Shown piece by piece: positions 9,947 to 19,209 of a stretch of DNA of 64,000 nucleotides. Every line of letters begins with the position of its first letter. The first letter of the stretch is position 1. Both the position numbers and the translations under genes were made by a program. Under the pieces are notes generated by a model. It was given only the letters and a program-made list of their open reading frames with translations. It searched no databases and had not been told where the DNA came from. The stretch is from Streptomyces sp. NBC_01445 (GTDB lineage Bacteria; Actinomycetota; Actinomycetes; Streptomycetales; Streptomycetaceae): assembly GCF_035918235.1 (NCBI RefSeq), contig NZ_CP109485.1, positions 7,665,001-7,729,000 on the forward strand, read 5' to 3'.

Positions 9947-10240
9947 ATGAACGACTCTCATCCGGACCCCGACCAGGTGCCGGACCAGGCGGCCGGGGCT
10001 CCGGAGGTCCAGGACGAACCGTCGTACGAGCCTGCGGCCCCGGCCGCTCTCGGGGTCCCGCGCACCCCCACCGGCAACGTGGACGTGGACACCGGGCTCG
10101 ACCGGCTCGCCGATGTCGACCACCTCACTGCCGACGGACACATCGAGGTGTACGAGGATGTACACCGGGGCCTGCGTGACGCGCTGACCGCGCTGGACGC
10201 ACGCCCCGAGCCCTCACCCTTGAACCGACACAGGAGCTGA
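9947..10240 (+). CDS. small acidic hypothetical protein upstream of tlyA (97 aa)
   Basis: An acidic, probably disordered N terminus (about residues 1-50, with DPDQVPDQAAGAPEVQDEP) is followed by a predicted helical segment around DTGLDRLADVDHLTADGHIEVYEDVHRGLRDAL. No characterised family is recognised. It starts at ATG 9947 and ends 7 bases before tlyA, so it is the first gene of a tight unit with tlyA and nadK. Codon use is normal, supporting a real gene. Confidence 0.75.
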   Translation: MNDSHPDPDQVPDQAAGAPEVQDEPSYEPAAPAALGVPRTPTGNVDVDTGLDRLADVDHLTADGHIEVYEDVHRGLRDALTALDARPEPSPLNRHRS

Positions 10241-10247
10241 ACCGAAC

Positions 10248-11063
10248 GTGGCAGGAGTGGCACGACGCCGCCTCGACGCCGAGCTCGTCCGCCGGAAGCT
10301 CGCCCGCTCGCGCGAGCACGCGAGCCAGCTGATCGCCGCGGGGCGCGTCACGGTCGGCAGGACCACCGCGACCAAGCCCGCCACGCAGGTGGAGACGGCC
10401 GCCGCGATCGTGGTCACGCAGGACGACAGCGACCCCGACTACGTCTCGCGCGGCGGCCACAAACTCGCGGGGGCGCTCGCGGCCTTCGTGCCGCAGGGGC
10501 TCGCCGTCGAGGGACGCCGCGCGCTCGACGCGGGGGCGTCCACGGGCGGGTTCACCGACGTACTGCTGAGGGCCGGCGTCGCCCATGTCGTCGCCGTCGA
10601 CGTCGGGTACGGGCAGCTCGCCTGGTCGCTGCAGAGCGATGAACGCGTCACCGTCAAGGACCGTACGAACGTACGCGAGTTGACGCTGGAGGCGATCGAT
10701 GGAAAACCCGTGGACCTGGTCGTCGGAGACCTGTCCTTCATCCCGCTCGGCCTGGTGCTGCCCGCCCTCGCGCGGTGCGCGGCGCCCGACGCGGACCTGG
10801 TGCTCATGGTGAAGCCGCAGTTCGAGATCGGCAAGGAGCGGCTCGGCAGCGGCGGTGTCGTGCGGAGCCCGGAACTGCGGGCCGAGACGGTGCGCACGGT
10901 GGCCCGGCAGGCGTTCGAACTCGGCCTCGGCGTACGGGGTGTGACGGCGAGCCCGCTGCCCGGGCCGTCCGGAAACGTCGAGTATTTTCTGTGGCTCCGC
11001 GCCGGTGCGCCCGAACTCGACCCGGCGGACGTTGACCGTGCAGTGGCGGAGGGGCCGCGTTGA
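10248..11063 (+). CDS. tlyA: TlyA family 16S/23S rRNA 2'-O-methyltransferase (271 aa)
   Basis: An S4 RNA-binding domain (RRRLDAELVRRKLARS to about residue 65) is followed by an FtsJ-like methyltransferase with the SAM loop ALDAGASTGGFTDVLL, the acidic AVDVGYGQ, the motif IV region VVGDLSFI, and VKPQFEIGKE containing the catalytic Lys. TlyA methylates C1409 of 16S and C1920 of 23S rRNA in actinobacteria, and its loss gives capreomycin resistance in mycobacteria. The full S4 domain fits the dual-substrate type. GTG 10248 is the start. The stop overlaps the nadK TTG start (TTGA). Confidence 0.93.
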   Translation: MAGVARRRLDAELVRRKLARSREHASQLIAAGRVTVGRTTATKPATQVETAAAIVVTQDDSDPDYVSRGGHKLAGALAAFVPQGLAVEGRRALDAGASTGGFTDVLLRAGVAHVVAVDVGYGQLAWSLQSDERVTVKDRTNVRELTLEAIDGKPVDLVVGDLSFIPLGLVLPALARCAAPDADLVLMVKPQFEIGKERLGSGGVVRSPELRAETVRTVARQAFELGLGVRGVTASPLPGPSGNVEYFLWLRAGAPELDPADVDRAVAEGPR

Positions 11064-11965
11064 CACAGACCCGAGCTCGAACTGTTTTCCTGCTCGCGCA
11101 CACCGGGCGGCCCGCCGCCATCCGGAGTGCCGAACTCGTCGTCGAGGGGCTGCTGCGCAGCGGCATCGGCGTGCGGGTCCTGGAGTCGGAGGCGGCGGAC
11201 CTGCCGCTCCCGGCGTCGGTGGAGCTCGTGAAGGAGGCGACTCCGGAGTGCCTCGACGCCTGTGAGCTGCTCGTCGTCCTCGGCGGCGACGGGACGCTGC
11301 TGCGCGGCGCCGAGTTCGCCCGCGCCTCCGGCGTCCCGATGCTCGGGGTGAACCTCGGCCGCGTCGGCTTCCTCGCCGAGGCCGAGCGCGACGACCTCGA
11401 CAAGGTCGTCAACCGCGTGGTCACCAAGGCGTACGAGGTCGAGGAGCGCATGACGATCGACGTCGTCGTGCACAGCAACGGCGATGTCGTGCACCGCGAC
11501 TGGGCGCTCAACGAGGCCGCCGTGCAGAAGATGTCGGCCGAGCGGATGCTCGAGGTCGTCCTGGAGATCGACGGGCGTCCCGTCACCGGCTTCGGCTGCG
11601 ACGGCATCGTGTGCGCGACGCCCACCGGCTCCACGGCCTATGCGTTCTCCGCCGGCGGGCCCGTCGTGTGGCCCGAGGTCGAGGCGCTCCTCATGGTGCC
11701 GATCAGCGCGCACGCCCTGTTCGCCAAGCCGCTGGTCACGTCGCCGGACTCGGTGCTCGCCGTCGAGGTGCAGCAGCACACTCCGCACGGCGTGCTGTGG
11801 TGCGACGGGCGGCGGACCGTGGAACTGCCCGCGGGGGCGCGCGTCGAGGTGCGGCGCGGGGCGGTGCCGGTGCGGCTCGCGCGGCTGCACCACGCCTCGT
11901 TCACGGATCGACTTGTCGCCAAGTTCGCGCTGCCCGTCTCCGGCTGGCGCGGTAAGCCCCACTGA
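11060..11965 (+). CDS. nadK: NAD kinase (301 aa)
   Basis: Phosphorylates NAD to NADP using ATP or polyphosphate in the cytosol. The GGDGTLLRGAEFAR motif (about residues 75-88), NLGRVGFLAE, and the NE/D-rich WALNEAAVQKMSAERM block are diagnostic. The C-terminal TGSTAYAFSAGGPVV segment is the nucleotide-binding glycine-rich region. The TTG start at 11060 overlaps the tlyA stop, matching the actinobacterial tlyA-nadK-recN order. The gene ends 12 bases from the convergent permease gene. Confidence 0.95.
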   Translation: MTQTRARTVFLLAHTGRPAAIRSAELVVEGLLRSGIGVRVLESEAADLPLPASVELVKEATPECLDACELLVVLGGDGTLLRGAEFARASGVPMLGVNLGRVGFLAEAERDDLDKVVNRVVTKAYEVEERMTIDVVVHSNGDVVHRDWALNEAAVQKMSAERMLEVVLEIDGRPVTGFGCDGIVCATPTGSTAYAFSAGGPVVWPEVEALLMVPISAHALFAKPLVTSPDSVLAVEVQQHTPHGVLWCDGRRTVELPAGARVEVRRGAVPVRLARLHHASFTDRLVAKFALPVSGWRGKPH

Positions 11966-11977
11966 GTACGCGGGTGA

Positions 11978-13324
11978 TCACGTCCGTACGACGGTGATCG
12001 CGCGGTGGCGCATCACCGACCGCACCGGGACACCGGTCGCGAGCAGCGTCAGCAGGAGCGTGCCCGCGACCGTCCCGGCCGCCAGGGTCCAAGGGACGTA
12101 CGGCACGGGGGAGCCGAACGCCGTGTCGAGGATCGGCGCGAGCGTGACGAGCGCGATCAGGGCGCCGAGCAGCAGCGCCGTACCGGCGACGACGACGGCC
12201 TCCCACGCGGCCATGGAGCGCACCTGGCCGCGCTGGGTGCCGACCACCCGCAGCAGGGCCACATCCCGTCGCCGCTCGAACGAGATCATGGCGAGCGTGT
12301 TGGCCGCGGCGATGGCGGCGAACCCCGCGTACAGCGCCGTACCCATGTAGTCGAGCCATACTTCGCCGGTGCTGCCCGCCGAGCCCGTGCGGTGCTGCGC
12401 CGTCGTGTGCAGCGCCACCTTGGTGAGGCCGAAGCCGACGACGAGGACGAGCGGGACGACGGCGGCCGAGAAGCGGCGGGGCTGTGAGCGGACGTTGAGC
12501 ATCGCGAGCCGCGCACTCGCGCCGAAGCGGCCCACGAGCGCCGAGACCAGCCAGGCCGCGGGGCCCACGATGCGCGGGCCGAGCAGGCCCACTCCCACGC
12601 AGAACAGGATCAGGACGAGGAACGCGCCCTGGCCCGCCTCTTCGGCGTCCTGCCGGGACAGCAGCACCGAGAGGAAGCACGCCCCGGCCACCGCGACCAG
12701 GCCGAGCGGTGCCCTGAGCAGGCCGAGGCGCCGTCTGCCCGCCGCCGCCTCGGACAGCGCGCGGGCGGGCCGCAGGAGCGAGAACCGCAGCGACGAGAGC
12801 AGCGCGGCGGCCGTCGACGTCACCACGGCCACCCCGAGACAGACCGGCAGCGCGACCCAGCTGAAGCGGAACGGCACCCCCGGCGGGATCAGGCCGTGCG
12901 TGACCATGCCGGAGAACCAGGCCCTGGCGAGCAGCCCGCCCGCGGCGAAACCCGCGAGCGCCGCGGGGACGGACGCGGCGAGGGCCTGCCGCGCCACAGC
13001 GCGGCGCACCTGACGCGGGCGGGCCCCGATCGCGCGCACGAGGGCGAGCTCGCGGTGCTGCTGCGTGACGGCCGTACCCATCGTCGAGACGACCACGAAA
13101 ATCGACATGTAGATCGAACCGATGAGAAGGACGGCCGCGATGTCGCCGACGCCGCTCTCCGTGATGCGGTGGGGTGCGCCGGCCGGCAGTCCGTCGGTGC
13201 TCGTGGCGAGCAGCACCGTCGTCGACGCGCTCACCACCGTCGCCGCGAACAGTGCGGCGACCGCCGTGCCGACGAAGGCGGGACGGTGTGCGGTCAGGGC
13301 TGCCCTGGCCAGTCCGGTAGTCAT
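11978..13324 (-). CDS. FtsX-like ABC transporter permease, compact form (448 aa)
   Basis: Two FtsX-like membrane halves are visible. The first is IAAVLLIGSIYMSIFVVVSTMGTAV followed by RELALVRAIGARPRQVRR; the second is GFAAIAAANTLAMISFERRRDVALLRVVGTQRGQVR. The large extracytoplasmic domains typical of about 850-residue members are short or missing. Such permeases export lipids, lipoproteins or peptides, or sense antibiotics, and require an ATPase partner. No ATPase gene is adjacent in this window. The start is ATG 13324. Downstream it converges on nadK; upstream it is divergent from recN. Confidence 0.85.
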   Translation of the reverse strand: MTTGLARAALTAHRPAFVGTAVAALFAATVVSASTTVLLATSTDGLPAGAPHRITESGVGDIAAVLLIGSIYMSIFVVVSTMGTAVTQQHRELALVRAIGARPRQVRRAVARQALAASVPAALAGFAAGGLLARAWFSGMVTHGLIPPGVPFRFSWVALPVCLGVAVVTSTAAALLSSLRFSLLRPARALSEAAAGRRRLGLLRAPLGLVAVAGACFLSVLLSRQDAEEAGQGAFLVLILFCVGVGLLGPRIVGPAAWLVSALVGRFGASARLAMLNVRSQPRRFSAAVVPLVLVVGFGLTKVALHTTAQHRTGSAGSTGEVWLDYMGTALYAGFAAIAAANTLAMISFERRRDVALLRVVGTQRGQVRSMAAWEAVVVAGTALLLGALIALVTLAPILDTAFGSPVPYVPWTLAAGTVAGTLLLTLLATGVPVRSVMRHRAITVVRT

Positions 13325-13529
13325 GGGATCCAGGGTGCGGGCGCCCGGGGCGCGGGCACCATACGGCGGGCGTCCGCTCCGGCAGGGGGATATCCCCACC
13401 CTCGCGGGTGACAACGGATGACAAAAGGGCCGGACGCAGCCGCTCACGACCTGCGAATTCGGTCCATGGGGAGGGAACCGGGGCAGGGCCCGTCGCACAC
13501 ATGGCCCGCGACCTCGTAAGGTCGTGTCC

Positions 13530-15269
13530 GTGTTGGAGGAGATGCGGATACGGTCGCTCGGAGTCATCGACGACGCGGTGGTCGAGCTGTCGCCGGGATT
13601 CACCGCCGTGACCGGCGAGACCGGTGCGGGCAAGACGATGGTGGTCACCAGCCTCGGCCTGCTGCTCGGCGGGCGCGCGGACCCAGCCCTCGTGAGGATC
13701 GGCGCCAAGGCGGCGGTCGTCGAGGGCCGGATCACCGTGCCCGAGGGCACCGCGGCGATCGTGCGCGCCCAGGAGGCGGGCGCCGAGCTCGACGACGGGG
13801 CGCTGCTCATCAGCCGTACCGTCTCGGCGGAGGGGCGCTCACGGGCGCATCTCGGCGGGCGTTCGGTGCCGGTGGGCATGCTGACCGAGCTCGCCGACGA
13901 ACTCGTCGCCGTGCACGGCCAGACCGACCAGCAGGGGCTGCTCAAGCTGTCCCGGCAGCGGGGGGCCCTCGACCGGTACGCGGGAGACGCGGTCGCCGTG
14001 CCGCTCACCAAGTACCAGGCCGCGTACCGTCGGCTCCGGGCCGTCAGCGCCGAGCTCGACACCATCGTCACCCGCGCGCGTGAACGCGCTCAGGAAGCCG
14101 ATCTGCTGCGTTTCGGACTCGACGAGATCGCGGCCGTCGAGCCGCGCGCCGGCGAGGACGTCGAGCTGTCGGCGGAGGCCGAGCGGCTCGGTCACGCGGA
14201 GGCGCTCGCCTCGGCCGCCTCCGCCGCGCACGCCGCGCTCGCGGGCAACCCCGAGGACCCCGAGGGCGTCGACGCCACCACCCTCGTGGGCGGCGCGAAC
14301 CGGGCGCTCGACGCCGTACGTTCGCACGACCCGGCCCTGTCCGCGCTCGCCGACCGGATCGGCGAGATCGGCATCCTCCTGTCCGACGTGGCGGGAGAAC
14401 TCGCCGGATACGCCGACGACCTCGACGCCGACCCGCTGCGGCTCGCCGCGGTCGAGGAGCGGCGGGCGGCGCTGACGCAGCTGACGCGCAAGTACGGCGG
14501 GGCGGGCGGGAGCACGGACGAGGTGCTCGCCTGGGCCGAGCAGGGGTCCGCGCGGCTGCTCGAACTCGACGGCGACGACGACCGGATCGGTGAGCTGACC
14601 GCCGAGCGGGACGGGCTCCGCGGTGAACTGGGCGTCCTGGCACAGGCGTTGACGGACTCCCGCACGGAAGCGGCGGCACGCTTCGCCGCGGCCGTCACGC
14701 AGGAGCTGGCCTCGCTCGCCATGCCCCACGCGCGCGTGTCCTTCGACATCCGCCGCACCGACGACCCGGACGGTGTCGAGCTCGACGGGCGCACGGTCGC
14801 GTACGGCCCCTCCGGCGTGGACGAGGTCGAGCTGCTGCTCGCCCCGCACCCCGGCGCCCCGCCGCGGCCGATCGCCAAGGGGGCCTCGGGCGGTGAACTG
14901 TCCCGCGTGATGCTCGCCGTGGAGGTCGTGTTCGCCGGTACCGATCCCGTGCCCACGTATCTGTTCGACGAGGTCGACGCCGGCGTCGGCGGCAAGGCCG
15001 CCGTGGAGATCGGCAGGCGTCTCGCCAAGCTCGCCAAGTCGGCGCAGGTCGTGGTCGTCACGCACCTTCCGCAGGTGGCGGCGTTCGCCGACCGGCAGCT
15101 CCTCGTGGAGAAGACGAACGACGGGACCGTGACCCGGTCCGGCGTCACCGTCCTCGAGGGCGAGGACCGGATCCGCGAACTGTCCCGGATGCTGGCGGGC
15201 CAGGAGGACTCCGAGACGGCGCGCGCGCACGCGGAGGAACTGCTCGCCACCGCCCGAGCGGACGCGTAA
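13530..15269 (+). CDS. recN: DNA repair protein RecN (579 aa)
   Basis: An SMC-like ATPase that acts early in double-strand-break repair. Walker A is GETGAGKT (residues 29-36), with a coiled-coil middle region (about 150-370), the ABC signature ASGGELSRVMLA and Walker B TYLFDEVDAGVGG. GTG 13530 is preferred because AAGG at 13518-13521 is 8 bases away; a GTG at 13524 would leave only 2 bases. It lies downstream of nadK as in most actinobacteria, here separated by an inserted permease gene on the other strand. Confidence 0.95.
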   Translation: MLEEMRIRSLGVIDDAVVELSPGFTAVTGETGAGKTMVVTSLGLLLGGRADPALVRIGAKAAVVEGRITVPEGTAAIVRAQEAGAELDDGALLISRTVSAEGRSRAHLGGRSVPVGMLTELADELVAVHGQTDQQGLLKLSRQRGALDRYAGDAVAVPLTKYQAAYRRLRAVSAELDTIVTRARERAQEADLLRFGLDEIAAVEPRAGEDVELSAEAERLGHAEALASAASAAHAALAGNPEDPEGVDATTLVGGANRALDAVRSHDPALSALADRIGEIGILLSDVAGELAGYADDLDADPLRLAAVEERRAALTQLTRKYGGAGGSTDEVLAWAEQGSARLLELDGDDDRIGELTAERDGLRGELGVLAQALTDSRTEAAARFAAAVTQELASLAMPHARVSFDIRRTDDPDGVELDGRTVAYGPSGVDEVELLLAPHPGAPPRPIAKGASGGELSRVMLAVEVVFAGTDPVPTYLFDEVDAGVGGKAAVEIGRRLAKLAKSAQVVVVTHLPQVAAFADRQLLVEKTNDGTVTRSGVTVLEGEDRIRELSRMLAGQEDSETARAHAEELLATARADA

Positions 15270-15275
15270 CCGCCC

Positions 15276-16055
15276 GTGGAAAAGCGTGTGGTGGGCCGGT
15301 TCGCGGCCCTCGCGGCCGGTGCCGTCGTGGCCCGGGCCGGGTTTGCGGCGCTGCGGCGGGCCAGGCCGGGTGGGCCGGGCCTGTGGGAGCGGACGAACTT
15401 CGCGGGCCGGGCCGTCGACCTGTGCGCCGGGCCGGCCGTCGTGGCCGGGGCCGTCGCCGGTGCGGCCGCCGCCACCTCGGGTCGGGATCGCCGTGCCGCG
15501 GTCCTGGCCGTGCTCGCCGCCGGGGCGTGCGGCGCGTACGACGACGTGGCGGGTGCCGGTGATCCGCGCAGCGGGTTCCGGGCCCATCTGTCGGCGCTGC
15601 GCGACGGTGAACTGACCAGCGGGGCCGTGAAGTTGATCGGTATCTCCGCCGCGGGGCTCGCCGCGGGTTCGCTGCTCGAGGAACGGATCGTGGACAAGGC
15701 GCTCGCCGGTGTCGTGATCGCCGGCGCGGCGCACTTCGTGAACCTGGTGGACGTACGGCCCGGGCGGGCGGCAGCGGCCGTGCTCGCGCTCGGGGCGCCC
15801 GGACTGCTGAAGGGGGCCGTCGCCGCGGCCCCCATGGGCGCGGTGGCCGCCGTCCTGCCGGAGGACCTCGACGGGCGCACCATGATCGGAGACACCGGGG
15901 CACACGCCCTGGGCGCGGCGCTCGGCGTCGCCGTCGTCGCGGGGAACGGGCGCGCCGGACTCCTCGCACACGCGGCCGGACTGGTCCTCGCCGCGGCATA
16001 CGGGGATAAAGTGACCGCATTGGCCCGCGGGGCGGAGTCAGTTCAACACGCCTGA
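15276..16055 (+). CDS. divergent WecA/MraY-superfamily (PNPT) membrane protein (259 aa)
   Basis: A hydrophobic, alanine-rich membrane protein. The order of motifs resembles polyprenyl-phosphate N-acetylhexosamine-1-phosphate transferases: AYDD (87-90) for the Mg-binding DD, SGAVKLIG (115-122), NLVDVRPGRA (156-165) for the NxxDGxxGLA loop, and MIGDTGAHALG (203-213) for GDxGS. The canonical DG of the NxxDG loop is altered to DV, so activity is uncertain. The start is GTG 15276, 6 bases after recN, which implies cotranscription. A glycosyltransferase gene follows, consistent with a lipid-linked glycan role. The family assignment is mine from motifs and should be tested by structure search. Confidence 0.65.
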   Translation: MEKRVVGRFAALAAGAVVARAGFAALRRARPGGPGLWERTNFAGRAVDLCAGPAVVAGAVAGAAAATSGRDRRAAVLAVLAAGACGAYDDVAGAGDPRSGFRAHLSALRDGELTSGAVKLIGISAAGLAAGSLLEERIVDKALAGVVIAGAAHFVNLVDVRPGRAAAAVLALGAPGLLKGAVAAAPMGAVAAVLPEDLDGRTMIGDTGAHALGAALGVAVVAGNGRAGLLAHAAGLVLAAAYGDKVTALARGAESVQHA

Positions 16056-16219
16056 ATTCACGCGTGTGAGTGATCCCGTACGACGTGTTGCCCACTCCGA
16101 CACGGTGGGGACTCCGGGCCGGTGCCGGAACGCCCGTACGGGCTGGCATCCTTGGCCCAGACCGTTACGGCGCGACATCCCGCGCGTCCCGCACCGACCG
16201 ACCCAGGAGTCCCGGCCAC

Positions 16220-17383
16220 GTGAGTCACGTGAGCAGCCAGCCAGCGCACGGTCCGTCACCGCTGCGCACCGTGCAAGTGCTCGGCGGCGGCAGCGCCGGA
16301 AGCAGCACGCACGTCAGGTCGCTGGCCGCCGGGCTCGTCGCCAGAGGAGTACGCGTCACGGTGTGCGCACCCGTCGAGGTCGCACACGTCTACGGCTTCG
16401 CGGACGTCGGCGCGCAGCACGTCACCGTGCCCCGCAGCAGTGACCCCGGGTCCGTCGCGGCGCTCCGGGTCGCCTGCGCCGACGCCGACCTCGTCCACGC
16501 GCACGGGCTGCACGCCGCGCTGCGGGCCTCCCTCGCACTCAGCGGCAGGACCACGCCCCTCGTCGTCACCTGGCACACCCGCTCCCACGCCGAGGGCGCC
16601 CGCGCCCATCTGCTGCGTCTGCTCGAACGGCGCGTGGCCAGGGCCGCGTCCGTGGTCCTCGGCACCTCGTCGGACCTCGTCGAGCGGGCCCGCGTCCGCG
16701 GCGCCCGCGACGCAAGGCTGGCCGCGGTCGCCTTCCCGGCGCCGCGCCGCCCCGATGCATCGGAAGCCGCGCCGGTGCCGGGACCCGAGGGGCCCGAGGA
16801 CCCGGAGCGCCTGCGGCACAAGTCACGGGCCGAACTCGGCGCTGTGGAACGGCCGTTGCTGATGGCCGTCGGCAGCCTCGTGAAACACCGCGGGTACGGG
16901 ACGCTGCTGGACGCCGCGCGCACCTGGCGCCATCTCGACCCGGTGCCGCTGCTCGTCATCGCGGGCGAGGGGCCGGAGCGGGGCGCGCTCCAGCGCCGCA
17001 TCGAGAGCGAGCAGCTGCCGGTACGGCTCGTGGGGCGCCGTGACGACGTCTCCGAGCTGCTCGCGTCCGCCGATGTGGCTCTGCTGACCAGCAGTTGGGA
17101 GTCCCGGTCGATCCTCGCGCAGGAGGCGCTCCACGCGCGCGTGCCGCTCGTCGCGACCGACGTCGGCGGCATCCCCGAACTCGTCGGCGACGCCGCGGAA
17201 CTCGTCCCTTACGGCGACGCACGCGCCCTCGCCGACACCGTCACCCGCCTCCTGTCCGACCCCGCGCGCCGTGACCAACTCAGGGAGCGCGGCGCCGTAC
17301 AGGCGGCGTCGTGGCCGACGGAGGACGAGACGGTGGCCCAAGTGCTCAGCGTCTACGACGAGTTGACGGGTGCGGGGGCGTAG
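16220..17383 (+). CDS. GT4-type glycosyltransferase (387 aa)
   Basis: A GT-B fold retaining glycosyltransferase of family 4. The N-terminal GGGSAGSSTHVRSLAAGL acceptor-side glycine loop, MAVGSLVKHRGYGTLLDA at the start of the second domain, and the donor-binding block SILAQEALHARVPLVATDVGGIPELVG are visible. The start is GTG 16220, 10 bases after AGGAG (16205-16209); the longer upstream frame looks non-coding. Acceptor and donor are unknown. Its place just after a WecA/MraY-like gene suggests cell-envelope or lipid-linked glycan synthesis. It converges on the PucR gene 30 bases away. Confidence 0.85.
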   Translation: MSHVSSQPAHGPSPLRTVQVLGGGSAGSSTHVRSLAAGLVARGVRVTVCAPVEVAHVYGFADVGAQHVTVPRSSDPGSVAALRVACADADLVHAHGLHAALRASLALSGRTTPLVVTWHTRSHAEGARAHLLRLLERRVARAASVVLGTSSDLVERARVRGARDARLAAVAFPAPRRPDASEAAPVPGPEGPEDPERLRHKSRAELGAVERPLLMAVGSLVKHRGYGTLLDAARTWRHLDPVPLLVIAGEGPERGALQRRIESEQLPVRLVGRRDDVSELLASADVALLTSSWESRSILAQEALHARVPLVATDVGGIPELVGDAAELVPYGDARALADTVTRLLSDPARRDQLRERGAVQAASWPTEDETVAQVLSVYDELTGAGA

Positions 17384-17413
17384 GACCGACCTGCTTCAGT
17401 CCTGGCGGCACGC

Positions 17414-19084
17414 TCACCCCACATGCCTGCGCGCCCGCAGCGCGAGGCTCAACGCGAGCACCGTCTGCGGGTCGTCGAGATCCGTGCCGAGCAACTCGCT
17501 TATGCGGGCGAGGCGGTTGTAGAGCGTCTGGCGGTTCAGATGGAGTTCGCGGGCCGTCTCCGCCTTGCGGCCCGCGTGCGCCAGATACGTCTGGAGCGTG
17601 GGAAGCAGCGGGGGCTTGGCGCGGCGGTCGTGGGCCTGGAGGGGGCCGATCGCGCGCTCCACGAACGCCGCCAGGTCCGGATGGTCCCGCAGCCGCCACA
17701 GCAGCAGGTCGATGTCGAGGCGCCGCGCGTCGTACCAGGGCCGGTCCGACAGCCCCTGCGCCGCCGTGGCCGTCTCGGCCGCGTGCCGCAGGCCGGCCGC
17801 AGCCGCGGCCCAGCCGCCCGCGCCGCCGACCACGACGACCGGCGGCTGCGTCCCGGCGCGCTGCATGCCCGCCCGCTCGACCCCCGCCCGCAGCGCCGCG
17901 GCCACCCGGTCCGCGACCGCCGTGCGCTCCGAGTCCGACCGCAGCCCGAGCAGTAGGGGAACGCGCCCCTCGACGGGCCGTACGCCGAGCAGGACCGGAA
18001 CGCCCACCGCGGCCAGCTCCTCGGCGACCGCCCTGGCGAGGACCGCCCAGCCGCCGCCGGGGGAGAGGCCCACCGAGCCCACCGACGCCTCGGGCAGCCG
18101 CATCACGACCGGCAGCAGCGGCCCCTGGCCACCCGGCTTGAACCCGAGGACGCGCGCCTGCGCCGGGGCGTCGTCCGGCGTGATCCGGCCCTCCGCGAGA
18201 TCCGTGAGGAAGTCACCGCGGCCGCGCGCCGCCAGCTCCTCCTCCTGGCGGGCCTGCATCAGCACGACGGCGAGGCTGCTCGCCGCCCGTTCCGCCGCGA
18301 TCCGGTGCACGGGCGCCAGCGGTGCCGCGACCGGCAGCAGCACGAGGCGTGCCCGCACGGACCCGGTGCCGGGCCCGCCGCCGGGCACGTCGACGAGCAC
18401 GGCTCCGGCGGGAGGCTCGTCCCGGTCGGCGGGCTTGCCGCGCATCCCCTCCCACACCTGGAGCGGGTCGGCGACCTCGGGCTCGCCCCCGGCCGCGTAC
18501 AGGAGCTGCCCGTCGGCCGTCTCCAGGAACACCGGGTTGCCGCTGAACTCCGCGAGGATGCGCAGGACTTGGGGCACTCCGCCGCCGCCGAGGAGGGCCT
18601 CGGTGCAGCGCCGGTGCACCTCCTCGGCGCGCTGGAGGAGCGCGTAGTGCCCGTTGACGATCTCGGTGTGGACCTCCTCGGTGACCGTCACGAACGGCAC
18701 CTCGCGGTGCAGCTGCACCAGGGGGAGGCCGGCCGTGCGCGCGGTCTCCACGAGTGCGGCGGGCAGCCGTGCGAAGCGCTGGCCCAGCTCGATGACGAGG
18801 GCGGAGATGCCGCGGTCGGCGAGCTTGCGGACGAAGGCCCGCTGCTCGGCGGGGCGCGTGCCGATGCCGAACCCGGTGGTCAGGAGCAGCTCGCCGCCCT
18901 TGAGGAGCGAGGCGATGTTGGGCACCTCACCCGCGTGCACCCAGCGCACCGTGCGCTGCAGCCGGTCCGCGCCCGCCACCACCTCCGGGAGCCCGCTGCG
19001 CAGACCTGGCAGTTCCAGGGCCCGCTGCACGGTGATGCCGCCCTGGGTGCCGGGCGCGCTGCTGTGGGGGGCCTGAGTGTCCAT
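17414..19084 (-). CDS. PucR family transcriptional regulator (556 aa)
   Basis: The N-terminal purine-catabolism (PucR) sensor domain covers roughly residues 25-145 (VQRALELPGLRSGLPEV, GELLLTTGFGIG, LVIELGQRF). The C terminus carries the PucR helix-turn-helix (LQTYLAHAGRKAETARELH, LNRQTLYNRLARISELLG). Members activate purine, pyrimidine, amino-acid or polyamine genes in response to metabolites. Its targets cannot be read from context: it stands alone, between a convergent glycosyltransferase and the GH15 gene, which runs in the same direction 125 bases upstream. The start is ATG 19084. Confidence 0.9.
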   Translation of the reverse strand: MDTQAPHSSAPGTQGGITVQRALELPGLRSGLPEVVAGADRLQRTVRWVHAGEVPNIASLLKGGELLLTTGFGIGTRPAEQRAFVRKLADRGISALVIELGQRFARLPAALVETARTAGLPLVQLHREVPFVTVTEEVHTEIVNGHYALLQRAEEVHRRCTEALLGGGGVPQVLRILAEFSGNPVFLETADGQLLYAAGGEPEVADPLQVWEGMRGKPADRDEPPAGAVLVDVPGGGPGTGSVRARLVLLPVAAPLAPVHRIAAERAASSLAVVLMQARQEEELAARGRGDFLTDLAEGRITPDDAPAQARVLGFKPGGQGPLLPVVMRLPEASVGSVGLSPGGGWAVLARAVAEELAAVGVPVLLGVRPVEGRVPLLLGLRSDSERTAVADRVAAALRAGVERAGMQRAGTQPPVVVVGGAGGWAAAAAGLRHAAETATAAQGLSDRPWYDARRLDIDLLLWRLRDHPDLAAFVERAIGPLQAHDRRAKPPLLPTLQTYLAHAGRKAETARELHLNRQTLYNRLARISELLGTDLDDPQTVLALSLALRARRHVG

Positions 19085-19209
19085 GGTGCGGACGCTACCT
19101 GCGCGCACGTTCCTGGAAAACCTCCGGCCACCAGGCAGGACGCGCTGAAGCCGCCGGCGGCGCGTCCGCAGGGGGAACGCGCCGCCGGAAAGGTGATCAG
19201 GGAGCCGGG

